Source: Maliibacterium massiliense
GTDB taxonomy: Bacteria; Bacillota; Clostridia; Christensenellales; Maliibacteriaceae
NCBI RefSeq assembly: GCF_900604345.1
Contig: NZ_LR026983.1
Span: 2,316,882 to 2,380,881 of the forward strand
DNA: 64,000 nucleotides
Direction of reading: 5' to 3'
The first letter of the stretch is position 1. Every line of letters starts with the position of its first letter. Position numbers and translations under genes: made by a program. The notes under the pieces are model-generated. The model did no database searches and was not told the origin of the DNA. It was given only the letters and a program-made list of their open reading frames with translations. Shown here in pieces: positions 8,332 to 17,300 of the stretch.

Positions 8332-8769
8332 ATGTTGGTGAAACAGCTATCCGTGTTTCTCGAAAACAGAAAAGGACGCCTGGCCAAGCTTACGCGCGTG
8401 CTGAAGGAAAACAGGATCAACCTCGTCGCCCTTTCCATCTCCGATACAACCAACTTTGGGATCCTGCGCGCCATTGTGCGCGAGCCCGAGGCCGCCGCCA
8501 CCGCCCTGCGCGGCGCGGGGTTTACCGCCAACATCACCGAGGTGCTGGCCTGCGCGGTGCCCGACCAGCCGGGCGGCCTTGCCGACGTGCTGCTGCTGCT
8601 TGAGCAGGCGAACATCAGCGTGGAGTACCTCTACTCCTTTGTGCGCACGCCGGGCAAAGAGGCGCTGATTCTGCTGCGCGTCGATCAGCTGCCCGAAGCC
8701 ATCGCCACCATCGAGCAGGCGGGCATCCGTTCGCTGACGCACGAGGAAGTGCTGGCCTACCAGGCGTAA
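8332..8769 (+). CDS. Tandem ACT-domain amino-acid-binding protein
   Basis: A 145-residue protein composed of two ACT domains. The first starts KQLSVFLENRKGRLAKLTRVL and the second AVPDQPGGLADVLLLLEQANISVEYLY. Such stand-alone double-ACT proteins commonly accompany paaK and ior genes in Clostridia and archaea, and presumably sense an aromatic amino acid or its product. The ATG at 8332 fits the domain start; AAGGAG at 8314-8319 is its binding site. About 100 bases separate it from iorB, with an AT-rich TATAGA at about 8291 that may be a weak -10. Confidence 0.85.
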   Translation: MLVKQLSVFLENRKGRLAKLTRVLKENRINLVALSISDTTNFGILRAIVREPEAAATALRGAGFTANITEVLACAVPDQPGGLADVLLLLEQANISVEYLYSFVRTPGKEALILLRVDQLPEAIATIEQAGIRSLTHEEVLAYQA

Positions 8770-8810
8770 AAGATCAATTGGCAGACATCGGCATATAAGG
8801 AGGGCCCGTC

Positions 8811-9938
8811 ATGCGGCCGACTTGGGTGGACGTTGACCTGGACGCGATCCGCTTCAACGTCAAGGAAATCAAAAAGAATCTACCGCCAGATACCCGCCTG
8901 ATGGCGGTGATCAAAGCGGATGCGTACGGCCACGGGATGTTGCCCGTGGCACGTGCCGTTTTATCCGCCGGCGCGTCTTTTCTAGGCCTTGCCACGGTGG
9001 ACGAGGCGCTGCAGCTGCGCGCGGAGGGCATCGACGCGCCCCTATTGATACTGGGCGCGCCCGTGCGGCAGAACATGCAGGCGCTCATAGCCCAGGGCGT
9101 GTCCCAGACAATCTGGCTGCCCCAGCAGCTGCTTGCGCTGGCCGAAGCGGCCCAGCGTGTGGGCAGGCCCGCGCTGGTGCACCTGAAGGTGGATACGGGC
9201 ATGAACCGCATCGGCGTTCAGTCAGACGCGCAGCTTGCAGCGCTGCTGGATATACTCGCGCAGGACGCGCGCCTGCATCTGGAGGGCGTCTTCACCCACT
9301 TTGCCACCGCGGACGATGCGGATGCGCGCTACATGCAGATGCAGCATGCGCGCTTTGATCGGGCGGTGGCCTGCGTCAGGGCGCGGGGGTTTGCGCCCAT
9401 CGTGCACGCCGCCAACAGCGCGGCAAGCCTGCACGTTGCCTCCGCACACTACGATATGGTGCGCCCGGGTTATGCCATCTACGGCTACGACCCTGGACCG
9501 GCGGGTGGGACGCTCCCGCTGAAGAAAGCCCTTTCCTGGAAGAGCCGGGTGGTCAACCTCAAGTGGATCGAGGCGGGGGAGAGCGTCAGCTACGGCATTA
9601 TCTTTACGGCCCGGCGGCGCACGCGTGTGGCCACGGTGCCGGTGGGCTATGCGGACGGTTACCGGCGCTGCATCGGCAACCGTGGATACGCGCTGGTGCG
9701 CGAAAGCAGGGCGCCGGTGATCGGCCGGGTGTGCATGGACCAGATGATGCTGGACGTGACGGATATCGCGGGTGTTGCGCTGGAAGATGAGGTGGTGTTG
9801 CTGGGCGGCCAGGGTGCCGAAAGCATTGATGCGGATCTGATGGCCTCCTGGCAGGACACCATCGGCTACGAGGTGCTCTGCGCCATCGGCAAGCGGGTGC
9901 CCCGCATGTATACGGGGGATGTGCAGGATGCAACGTGA
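8811..9938 (+). CDS. alr: Alanine racemase
   Basis: A 375-residue fold-III PLP enzyme that interconverts L- and D-alanine for peptidoglycan. The PLP lysine is in VIKADAYGHG near residue 38, and the catalytic tyrosine is in ESVSYGIIF near residue 260. Also present are HLKVDTGMNRIG and VCMDQMMLDVT. A clear AAGGAGG precedes the ATG. The C-terminus overlaps the next gene by 11 bases. Confidence 0.96.
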   Translation: MRPTWVDVDLDAIRFNVKEIKKNLPPDTRLMAVIKADAYGHGMLPVARAVLSAGASFLGLATVDEALQLRAEGIDAPLLILGAPVRQNMQALIAQGVSQTIWLPQQLLALAEAAQRVGRPALVHLKVDTGMNRIGVQSDAQLAALLDILAQDARLHLEGVFTHFATADDADARYMQMQHARFDRAVACVRARGFAPIVHAANSAASLHVASAHYDMVRPGYAIYGYDPGPAGGTLPLKKALSWKSRVVNLKWIEAGESVSYGIIFTARRRTRVATVPVGYADGYRRCIGNRGYALVRESRAPVIGRVCMDQMMLDVTDIAGVALEDEVVLLGGQGAESIDADLMASWQDTIGYEVLCAIGKRVPRMYTGDVQDAT

Positions 9939-10497
9939 AAAGCAGGCGCTGCGCGCGAAGATGCGCCAGAGGCTGCGCCAAATGGACAGGCAGGAAAGGC
10001 AGCGGCAGGCGATGGCCGTTGCGGCGCACCTGCGCAAAACAGGCGTGTGGCAGCGGGCGGCATGCGTGCTGCTCTATCACGCGCTGCCCAGCGAGGTGGA
10101 CACCTCCCATCTGATCGACGCCGCCCAAAAGGCGGGCAAGGCGGTGCTGCTTCCAGTGTGCGTTAGCGCAAGCGTCATGGAGGCGGCGCGCTACAGCGCG
10201 CGCGACGCGCTCAGCGCCGATATGCGCGGCATCCTTGCCCCGGGCGGGCCTGAGATCGTGCCGCCTGCGCGCATCGACTGCGTGATCGTGCCCGGCCTTG
10301 CGTTTACCAAAGAGGGCCTGCGCATGGGGCGGGGCGCGGGGTATTACGACCGGTTCCTTGCGCGCCTTTCGCCCCAGGCCAAGCGCATCGGGGTGTGCTT
10401 TGACCAGCAGCTTGTGACAGATTTGCCCACCGAAGCGCACGATGCGCGCCTGGACGCGGTGGTGTGCGCGATGGGCATCTTCGGCGACGCGCGATAA
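9928..10497 (+). CDS. 5-formyltetrahydrofolate cyclo-ligase
   Basis: A 189-residue protein of the MTHFS (YgfA/FAU1) family, which converts 5-formyl-THF to 5,10-methenyl-THF using ATP. An N-terminal basic helix (KQALRAKMRQRLRQM) is followed by ALPSEVDTSHLI and by the ATP-binding loop GLRMGRGAGYYDRFL near residue 132. An alternative ATG at 9919 adds three residues; 9928 has the better spacing to GGGGG. It overlaps alr. Confidence 0.93.
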   Translation: MQREKQALRAKMRQRLRQMDRQERQRQAMAVAAHLRKTGVWQRAACVLLYHALPSEVDTSHLIDAAQKAGKAVLLPVCVSASVMEAARYSARDALSADMRGILAPGGPEIVPPARIDCVIVPGLAFTKEGLRMGRGAGYYDRFLARLSPQAKRIGVCFDQQLVTDLPTEAHDARLDAVVCAMGIFGDAR

Positions 10498-10502
10498 AGG
10501 AC

Positions 10503-10532
10503 TTGTTTGTCTCATTACAGCTATGGTAAAAT
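10503..10532 (+). promoter_or_regulatory. Sigma-A-type promoter before rsmD
   Basis: TTGTTT (10503-10508), an 18-base spacer and TAAAAT (10527-10532) lie directly after the preceding stop codon. This would give a transcript starting about 10539 and support rsmD starting at 10588, since the longer ORF beginning at 10507 would begin inside the promoter. Confidence 0.55.
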
Positions 10533-10587
10533 AAGCGAAGTGCATCCCATGCACATACTTTGGAGCAGGAAAGGGCGTATCAAACCG

Positions 10588-11154
10588 GTGCGTATTATCG
10601 CTGGCAGTGCCCGCGGCCGTCGCCTGGAGGCGCCGGCGGGGGATAACACCCGCCCCACCCATGCGCGCGTGCGCGAGGCGGTGTTCTCCATGCTGATGCC
10701 CTACTTAGATGACGAAGGCGCGGTGCTGGACCTGTTTGCAGGCTCGGGCGCGATGGCGCTGGAGGCCTGTTCGCGGGGGATGGCGCGCGCGGTGCTGGTG
10801 GACTCATCGCCGCTTGCGTGCGCGTGTATCCGCAAAAACATCGTGCGCACAGGCATGGCGGAGCGGTGCACGCTGCTGCAGATGGACGCGCGGCGCGCGC
10901 TTGCTAGGCTGCGGGGGACGCGTTTTTCCCTGATCGTGCTGGATCCACCCTACGATACTGACCTGCTGCAGGAGGCGCTTGCGCAGATCCGCGAAGGTGG
11001 CCTACTTGCGCCAGAGGGCGTGGCGCTGTGTGAGTACCGCTACACAGATGGCTTTGCCGTGCCGGAGGGCTACTGCCAAAAGCGCGCAAAAAAATACGGC
11101 ATCGCGGGCGTGAGCCTGCTGGGGCTTGCGAAAGAGGGCGGCGAGAACGCATGA
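10588..11154 (+). CDS. rsmD: 16S rRNA (guanine966-N2)-methyltransferase
   Basis: A 188-residue Rossmann methyltransferase. The N-terminus VRIIAGSARGRRL matches the RsmD family start exactly, so the GTG at 10588 is chosen. Motif I is LDLFAGSGAMALEA and the catalytic motif IV is VLDPPY, preceded by the substrate-binding TRPTHARVREAVF. The 4-base overlap with coaD (ATGA) reproduces the common rsmD-coaD pair. Confidence 0.94.
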   Translation: MRIIAGSARGRRLEAPAGDNTRPTHARVREAVFSMLMPYLDDEGAVLDLFAGSGAMALEACSRGMARAVLVDSSPLACACIRKNIVRTGMAERCTLLQMDARRALARLRGTRFSLIVLDPPYDTDLLQEALAQIREGGLLAPEGVALCEYRYTDGFAVPEGYCQKRAKKYGIAGVSLLGLAKEGGENA

Positions 11155-11636
11155 GCACCTGCGTGTATCCGGGCAGCTTTGACCCGATTACAAACGGACA
11201 TATGGATATCATCCACCGTGCGGCGATGCTGTGCGATACGCTGATCGTGGCGGTACTGCGCAATTCCAGCAAGCGCCATCCGCTTTTTTCCGTGGAGGAG
11301 CGCGCCGCGCTGATCCGCCGCTCGGTGGCAAACATCCCCAACGTGACGGTGGACACCTTCGACGGCCTGTTGGTGGACTACGTTAAAAGCAAAGGCGCCA
11401 GCATGGTGGTGCGCGGCCTGCGCGCCATGAGCGACTTTGAAAGCGAACTACAGATGGCATCGATGAACCGGCGCCTGGCGCCGGATGTAGAGATGCTCTT
11501 TTTAATGACAAGCAGTGAGTATTCGTTTTTATCCTCCAGCATGGTCAAGGAGATTGGCCGCATGGGGGGCGACATTCACGGCTTGCTGCCTGACTGCATC
11601 GCAGAGACGGTGCGCAACCGGCTGATTGGCCGATAG
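11151..11636 (+). CDS. coaD: Phosphopantetheine adenylyltransferase
   Basis: A 161-residue nucleotidyltransferase that makes dephospho-CoA from 4'-phosphopantetheine. The T-x-G-H nucleotide motif is PGSFDPITNGHMDII at residues 7-21. VRGLRAMSDFESELQMASMNR near residue 88 and SSSMVKEIGRMGGD near 127 are both family-specific. Its length is normal, and it is coupled to rsmD by overlap. Confidence 0.97.
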   Translation: MSTCVYPGSFDPITNGHMDIIHRAAMLCDTLIVAVLRNSSKRHPLFSVEERAALIRRSVANIPNVTVDTFDGLLVDYVKSKGASMVVRGLRAMSDFESELQMASMNRRLAPDVEMLFLMTSSEYSFLSSSMVKEIGRMGGDIHGLLPDCIAETVRNRLIGR

Positions 11637-11656
11637 GCAAGGAGGTTACCAACCAT

Positions 11657-12124
11657 ATGAACGTATTATCGCTGCTCGATTTACTGCAATCCGAGCTGGA
11701 ACAGGCGTCCAACATGCCCTTTTCCGGCGGCAAAGCGGTGGTGGACCGGGAGAAATGCCTGGATATCATCGACGAGATCCGCGCAACCCTGCCCGATGAC
11801 CTGCGCAACGCGGAGTTTATCAAGCGCGAGCGCCAGCGCATCATCATGGAGGCCGAGCGCGAGGCGGAGACCCGCTTAAACGAGGCCGAGGACCAGGTTA
11901 AAACCATGGTGGACGAGCACGAGATCACCCAGCAGGCGACAGCCAAGGCGCACGAGATCGTCTCCATGGCGCAGGATAACGCCAAGGAAATCCGCATGGC
12001 CGCCAACCAGTACACCGACGACGTGCTCTCGGAGCTGGAGGAGTACATCGCGGGGCATCTGGATATGGTGCATGAGAACCGCCAGTCCCTCAAAAACGGC
12101 GGGGGCAGGCAGCAGCACGAATAG
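11657..12124 (+). CDS. Coiled-coil protein of unknown function between coaD and plsX
   Basis: A 155-residue, highly charged helical protein. After a short hydrophobic N-terminus (MNVLSLLDLLQSELEQAS), residues 50-130 read as a long amphipathic helix rich in Glu, Arg and Ala, ending in a polar GGGRQQHE tail. It resembles the small ATP-synthase-b / V-ATPase-H-like or DivIVA-like coiled-coil proteins often annotated at this locus in Clostridia. No catalytic motif is visible. An AGGAGG site precedes the ATG. The position where rpmF (ribosomal protein L32) often precedes plsX is occupied by this gene, and no rpmF was found. Confidence 0.7.
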   Translation: MNVLSLLDLLQSELEQASNMPFSGGKAVVDREKCLDIIDEIRATLPDDLRNAEFIKRERQRIIMEAEREAETRLNEAEDQVKTMVDEHEITQQATAKAHEIVSMAQDNAKEIRMAANQYTDDVLSELEEYIAGHLDMVHENRQSLKNGGGRQQHE

Positions 12125-12143
12125 GCGAGGAGGTGCCCAAGCA

Positions 12144-13181
12144 GTGGCACATGTGGTATTGGACGCCATGGGCGGAGATAACGCCCCGGGCGCCGTTGTC
12201 GCGGGCGCGGTGGAGGCGCTTGCGCAGATGCAGGATCTTTCGCTCACGCTGGTGGGAGATGAAACCGCGATCAAGCAGTGCCTCGAAGGTGCGGCCTATG
12301 ACGCGAACCGCCTGCGCATCGTGCACGCCACGCAGGTAATCACCAACGAGGAAAAGCCCGTCATGGCGGTGCGCCGCAAAAAGGACGCCTCCACCGTGGT
12401 GGGGCTGAAAATGCTGCGCGACGGCGCGGCGGACGCGTTCGTCTCGGCGGGCAGCACCGGCGCGGTGCTGACCGCGTCGCTGTTGATATTGGGCACCATC
12501 GAGGGAATCAGCAGGCCGGCGCTTGCGCCGCTGATCCCCACCACAGGCAAGCCGGTGATGCTCATCGACTGCGGCGCCAACGTGGATGCAAAACCCCACA
12601 ACTTGGAGCAGTTTGCGCTGATGGGGTCGGTCTACATGCGTAGCGTGGAGCGGCGCGAGAGCCCCCGCATCGGCCTGGTCAACGTGGGTGTGGAAGAGGG
12701 CAAGGGCAACGCGCTTGCCAAGGAGGCCTTCCCGCTTTTGCAGGCGCTGCCCATTAACTTTGTGGGTAACGTCGAGGCGCGCGACGTGCTGCTGGACGCG
12801 GCCGACGTGGTGGTGTGCGACGCCTTTGTGGGCAACGTCATCCTCAAGCTATCCGAGGGCGCGGCAATCCTGCTTACCAAAATGCTCAAGGAGGCACTGA
12901 CGAGCAAGACGCACTATAAACTGATGGCCGCGGGCCTCAAGGGGGCGCTTCGCGCCTTTAAGGGCCGCATGGACTACACCAAGTACGGCGGCGCGCCGCT
13001 GTTGGGCGTCAATGGGTGCGTGGTCAAGGCGCACGGCAGCTCCAACGCGGCTGCCATTGCCTCGGCGCTGCGCCAGGCCAAGGGGTTTGTCGACGGCAGA
13101 CTTGTGCCCACCATCACAGAGGAGATGGCCAAGGTGCATGCCGCGCTTGCCGCGCAGACGGACGCGAAATCCGCGGAATAA
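12144..13181 (+). CDS. plsX: Phosphate acyltransferase
   Basis: A 345-residue PlsX, which converts acyl-ACP to acyl-phosphate for phosphatidic acid synthesis. The diagnostic N-terminus VVLDAMGGDNAPGAVV directly follows the GTG at 12144, which is preceded by GAGGAGG at 12127-12133; a longer frame opening at 12072 is inside the upstream gene. SAGSTGAVL near residue 102 and CDAFVGNVILKLSEG near 228 are also conserved. acpP follows, consistent with a phospholipid/fatty-acid operon lacking the usual fapR, fabH and fabD. Confidence 0.95.
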   Translation: MAHVVLDAMGGDNAPGAVVAGAVEALAQMQDLSLTLVGDETAIKQCLEGAAYDANRLRIVHATQVITNEEKPVMAVRRKKDASTVVGLKMLRDGAADAFVSAGSTGAVLTASLLILGTIEGISRPALAPLIPTTGKPVMLIDCGANVDAKPHNLEQFALMGSVYMRSVERRESPRIGLVNVGVEEGKGNALAKEAFPLLQALPINFVGNVEARDVLLDAADVVVCDAFVGNVILKLSEGAAILLTKMLKEALTSKTHYKLMAAGLKGALRAFKGRMDYTKYGGAPLLGVNGCVVKAHGSSNAAAIASALRQAKGFVDGRLVPTITEEMAKVHAALAAQTDAKSAE

Positions 13182-13215
13182 GTGCATTTTTCTACATGCA
13201 TGCTCATACGCTTAA

Positions 13216-13234
13216 TTGCGCGCTCGCCGCGCAA
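13216..13234 (+). repeat. Inverted repeat between plsX and acpP
   Basis: TTGCGCG, a 5-base loop and CGCGCAA form a 7-bp perfect dyad without a following T-run. It may be a processing or attenuation hairpin in the plsX-acpP transcript. The remaining bases up to the GGGAGGTGAGGGG binding site show no other signal. Confidence 0.4.
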
Positions 13235-13272
13235 GATGGGCCGATCTACACAGGATAGGGAGGTGAGGGGAC

Positions 13273-13521
13273 ATGGCAGAGGACGCGATCTTTGGAAAGG
13301 TGCGCGCAGCCATCGTCAAACAGATGGGCTGCGAGGATGCCGCCGTTACGATGGAATCGTCGCTGGTGGACGACTTGAAGGCTGATTCGCTCGATATTGT
13401 GGAACTGATTTTTAACCTTGAAGAGGCTTTTAACATCACGATCGCCGAGGAAGACGAGGAAGATCTGGAGCACATGGCGACTGTGGGAGACATCGTGGCG
13501 TATATCCAGAGCCGCATCTAA
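13273..13521 (+). CDS. acpP: Acyl carrier protein
   Basis: An 82-residue acidic four-helix carrier protein. The phosphopantetheine attachment serine is in DDLKADSLDIVELIF near residue 40, matching the canonical DSL motif. The N-terminus is slightly longer than the Escherichia coli protein. It lies directly after plsX, whose substrate is acyl-ACP. Confidence 0.96.
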   Translation: MAEDAIFGKVRAAIVKQMGCEDAAVTMESSLVDDLKADSLDIVELIFNLEEAFNITIAEEDEEDLEHMATVGDIVAYIQSRI

Positions 13522-13541
13522 AGGACAAACGCATGAGGAAT

Positions 13542-13583
13542 CCCACAAACACGGGCATGCCTGTTTTGTGGGGTTTTCTTCTT
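13542..13583 (+). terminator. Rho-independent terminator after acpP
   Basis: CCCACAAACA pairs with TGTTTTGTGGG around an inner GGGCATGCC, followed by GTTTTCTTCTTT. It ends the rsmD-coaD-plsX-acpP unit. Confidence 0.8.
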
Positions 13584-13623
13584 TGCACGCGATAGCAAAG
13601 GTGGTTTTCGGGCATGGTAAGAG

Positions 13624-13641
13624 CAATGCCCGCGGGCATTG
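13624..13641 (+). promoter_or_regulatory. 18-bp perfect palindrome upstream of rnc
   Basis: CAATGCCCGCGGGCATTG is a perfect palindrome 29 bases before the rnc start. It is not followed by a T-run and so is not a terminator. An operator, or a hairpin cleaved by RNase III as in rnc autoregulation elsewhere, are both possible. Confidence 0.4.
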
Positions 13642-13669
13642 TTACATCGTTTAAAAGGATGGAAGAGGC

Positions 13670-14350
13670 ATGTGTGAGCAGCTGGAAGCGACAATTGGAT
13701 ACACCTTTGCGGATAAGGAGCTGCTGCGCTTGGCGCTGACGCACCGGTCGTTCCTGGAGCGAGCGCCGGGCGTGGAGAGCCATAACCAGCGCCTGGAGTA
13801 CCTGGGCGACGCGGTGCTGCAGCTGTGCGTGAGCACGGAGCTTTACAGGCGCTTTCCCCGCGCGGACGAGAGCGACTTAAGCCAGGGACGGGCCGCGCTT
13901 GTGTGTGAAAAGAGCCTTGCCGCCTGTGCGCAGGAAATCAACCTGGGCGCGTTTTTGCGCCTGGGCCACGGCGAGGAACATAACGGCGCGCGCAGCCGGC
14001 CCAGCATGCTGTGCGATACCATCGAGGCGCTCATCGGCGCGATGTATTTGGACGGCGGCGCCGAGCCGGCATTTGCGTTCATCCTGCGTCTACTAGAGGG
14101 ACGCATGGCGGGTGCGCTTGCGCCGGACGCCCGGCTGGACGTCAAAACCGCGCTGGTGATGGCCCTCAAAGAGGACGGCGAAAAGGTCGCCTACAGCATC
14201 GTGGGGCAGAACGGCCCGGACCATGCACGCGTGTTTGTGGCGCAGGTGACGCTGGAGGGGCGCGTGCTGGGCGAGGGAAGCGGCCCCAGCAAAAAGGAAG
14301 CGGAGAAACAGGCCGCGCGCGCGGCGCTTGCGGCCCTCAAACAGGCGTAA
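13670..14350 (+). CDS. rnc: Ribonuclease III
   Basis: A 226-residue RNase III that cleaves double-stranded RNA in rRNA maturation. The signature QRLEYLGDAVLQL near residue 42 carries the Mg-binding Glu/Asp, and DTIEALIGAMYLDGG near 118 completes the site. The C-terminal double-stranded RNA-binding domain spans about residues 155-224. rnc-smc-ftsY order is conserved in Bacillota. Confidence 0.97.
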   Translation: MCEQLEATIGYTFADKELLRLALTHRSFLERAPGVESHNQRLEYLGDAVLQLCVSTELYRRFPRADESDLSQGRAALVCEKSLAACAQEINLGAFLRLGHGEEHNGARSRPSMLCDTIEALIGAMYLDGGAEPAFAFILRLLEGRMAGALAPDARLDVKTALVMALKEDGEKVAYSIVGQNGPDHARVFVAQVTLEGRVLGEGSGPSKKEAEKQAARAALAALKQA

Positions 14351-14388
14351 CACAGGGTTTATCAACGACGGAAGTGGGTTTTAGACCA

Positions 14389-17300
14389 GTGCAATTAAAG
14401 AAACTGGAACTGCATGGATTCAAATCATTCGCCGAGCGCACACAGATCACCTTTGATGCTGGCATCACGGCCATTGTGGGGCCCAACGGCAGCGGCAAGA
14501 GCAATGTCTCGGACGCGGTGCGCTGGGTGCTGGGCGAACAGAGCGCGCGCCAGCTGCGCGGCGGCAAGATGGAGGACATCATCTTTGCCGGCACGCAGAA
14601 GCGCAAGCCCCAGGCGTTTGCCGAGGTGTCGCTGCTGCTGGATAACAGCGACGGCGGCCTGCCCGTGGAATACAGCGAGGTGCAGATCACCCGGCGCATG
14701 TATCGCAGCGGGGAGAGCGAGTATTTCATTAACCGCAACAGCTGCCGCCTGCGAGATATCGTGGATCTGTTTCGGGACACCGGCGCGGGCAAGGAGGGCT
14801 ACTCCATCGTAGGGCAGGGGCGCGTAGATGAGATCCTCTCCAACCGCGCCGAGGAGCGGCGCGCAGTGTTTGAAGAGGCCAGCGGCGTGGCCAAGTACAA
14901 GGCGCGCAAGGACGAGGCGCGCCGCAAACTGGACCAGACCGAGGCCAATCTGACGCGCATCGAGGATATCATTTTGGAGCTGGAGGAGCAGGTGGCGCCC
15001 TTGGAGGAGCAGAGCCGCCTGGCCCAGCAGTATCTTTCATTGCGCGATGAGCTGCGCGCCCAGGAGATCAATTACTTCCTCGTCCAGTTTGAAAAGGATC
15101 AGGCGCGCATTGGAGAGCTGGGCGAACAGATGGCGCAGATGGAGCAAGCGCATGCCGAGGCGATTGCCGAGGATGCGTCCCTGCGCGATGCCTTAAAACA
15201 GGTGCAGCAACAGGGCGAGGAGGCGGAGCAGGCCGCGCTTGCGCTGCGTGACGCGCTGGCCGCGCTTGCGGCCGCGCAGGAGAAGCACGCCGGCGAAAAC
15301 AAGCTGCTTTCAGAGCGCATCGCGCGCGCCAAAGAGGAGGTTGCCCGCCTTGACGCGGATATCGCGCGCGAGCAGGCGCGCCTGGCGGAGATCGACGCGC
15401 AGATGGCCGCGCTGGGCGACGCGGCGCAGTCCGCGGAGGCGCTGCAGGCCCAGCAGGCGGCCTATCTGCAGAATCTGGAGCAGGAGCAGGCGGAGATCGA
15501 CGCGGCGCTTGCGCAAAAGGAGCGCGCACTGGAGGCTGCCAAGCAGGCGGTGATGGACGCGATGAACCGCGCCTCGGACGTCAAGGCACGCAAAAGCCAG
15601 CTGGAGACCATGCTGGCGAATGTGGAGAACCGCTTGCAGGAGCTTGCGGGCGCGATGCAGCGCGCCCAGGCGCAGGTGGATGCCGCCACGCAGGACGGCG
15701 CGCAGGCCCAGCAGGACTACGACGCGGCGCAGGCACAGCGCGACGCGCTGGCCGAAAAGCGCACCGCGCTGCTGTCCAGCGCGCAGACGCTTGCGCAGCA
15801 GCGGGGGGATATCTCCAAACAGGTGCAGCAGCTGGCCGGCGAGGTCAACCAGCTGGAATCCCGCCTGCGCATGCTGCGCGAGATGAAGCGCGATTACGAA
15901 GGTTACCAATCCAGCGTGCGCAATCTGCTGCGCGACGTGCGAAAGACCCCCGCGCTCTCGGGCGCTGTGCTGGGCGTAGTGGCTGAGCTCATCAGCGTGC
16001 CCGCGCAGCTGGAAAAGGCGGTGGAGGTGGCGCTGGGCGCCGCGCAGCAGAACGTGGTGACCGCAAGCGAGCAGGAGGCCAAGGCGCTGATCAGCCACCT
16101 GCGCGCGCACCAGTATGGCCGCGCCACGTTTTTGCCCCTCTCCAGCGTGCGGCCCCGCCTGCTCTCTGCGGCGGAGCGGGACACGCTTTGCATGAAGGGG
16201 TGTCTGGGTGTGGCCAGCGATCTGGTGCGCTACGACGCCAAGTACCGCCCTGCCGTGGAAAACCTGCTGGGGCGCGTGGTGCTTGTAGAGGACATGGACG
16301 CGGGCATCGCGCTTGCGCGGCGCAACCACTACGCCTTTCGCATTGTGACGCTGGCGGGCGACGTGCTCAACGCGGGCGGCTCCATGACGGGCGGATCGAT
16401 GCAGTCCAAGTATACCAGCCTTTTTGCGCGGGATCGCGAGCTTGCGCGCACGCAGGAGCAGCTGCAAAAGAGCACCGCCGCGCGCGATGAAGCCATCGCC
16501 CACAACCAGCAGATGAAGGAGCGGATCGCTGCCCTTGGCGCGCAGGCGAGCGCGCTGGAGGGCGACATGCATGAGGCGGAGCTGCATTTGGCCCGCGCCC
16601 GCGAGCGGCAGGATATCCTGCGCCAGAATCTGGAGGAGCGCGCCGGCCACCTGGCGCGGCGTGTGCAGGAGGAGGCGCAGCTGCGCGAGAGCCTTGCGGA
16701 TATCCGGCAGGAGCTTGCAGCGCTTTCCCATGTCAGGCAGGACGCCCCCCAAACGCAGGTGGATGCGGATCTCTCCGCGCTGCAGCTGGAGGTGACGCAG
16801 GCGCGCCAGCGCGCCTTGGCGATGCAGCAGACGATTGCGGACGTGCGCGTGCAGCTGGCATCCGCGGATAAGGAGCACGCAGGGCAGCTTGCCCAGCAGC
16901 GGCTCTATGCGCAGGAGCAGCAGCGCATCGGCGCGCATATCGCTCAGATGCAGGCGCGCCTGGACGAGGCGGCGCAAGGCATCGCCAAAGACGAGCTGCA
17001 GCTGGGCCAATCCGGCGCGGCCGTCGAGGCGATCACGCAGCAGACGGCCCAGCAGCGCGCGGCGCTGCAGGCCGCGCAAGGTACGCGCGAGCAGCTTGCG
17101 GCCAGGGCGCGCCAGGCCCAGCAGGCCCTCGATGATCTGGCGGCGCGCAGCGGCTCCATCTTGGAGCAGCACCACCGCATGGAGATGCAGAAGGCCCGCG
17201 CCGAGGCGGACATGGAAAACCTGCAGACGCGCATGTGGGATGCGTATGAGCTCACCTACGCCACCGCGCAGCGCCAACGCAGCGAGGACTTTGTCTTTAA

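Noticed and set aside
15310..17277. 655-codon minus-strand frame opposite smc
   Set aside because: Shadow of the repetitive, Ala/Gln-rich coiled-coil coding sequence; no motif or ribosome-binding site.
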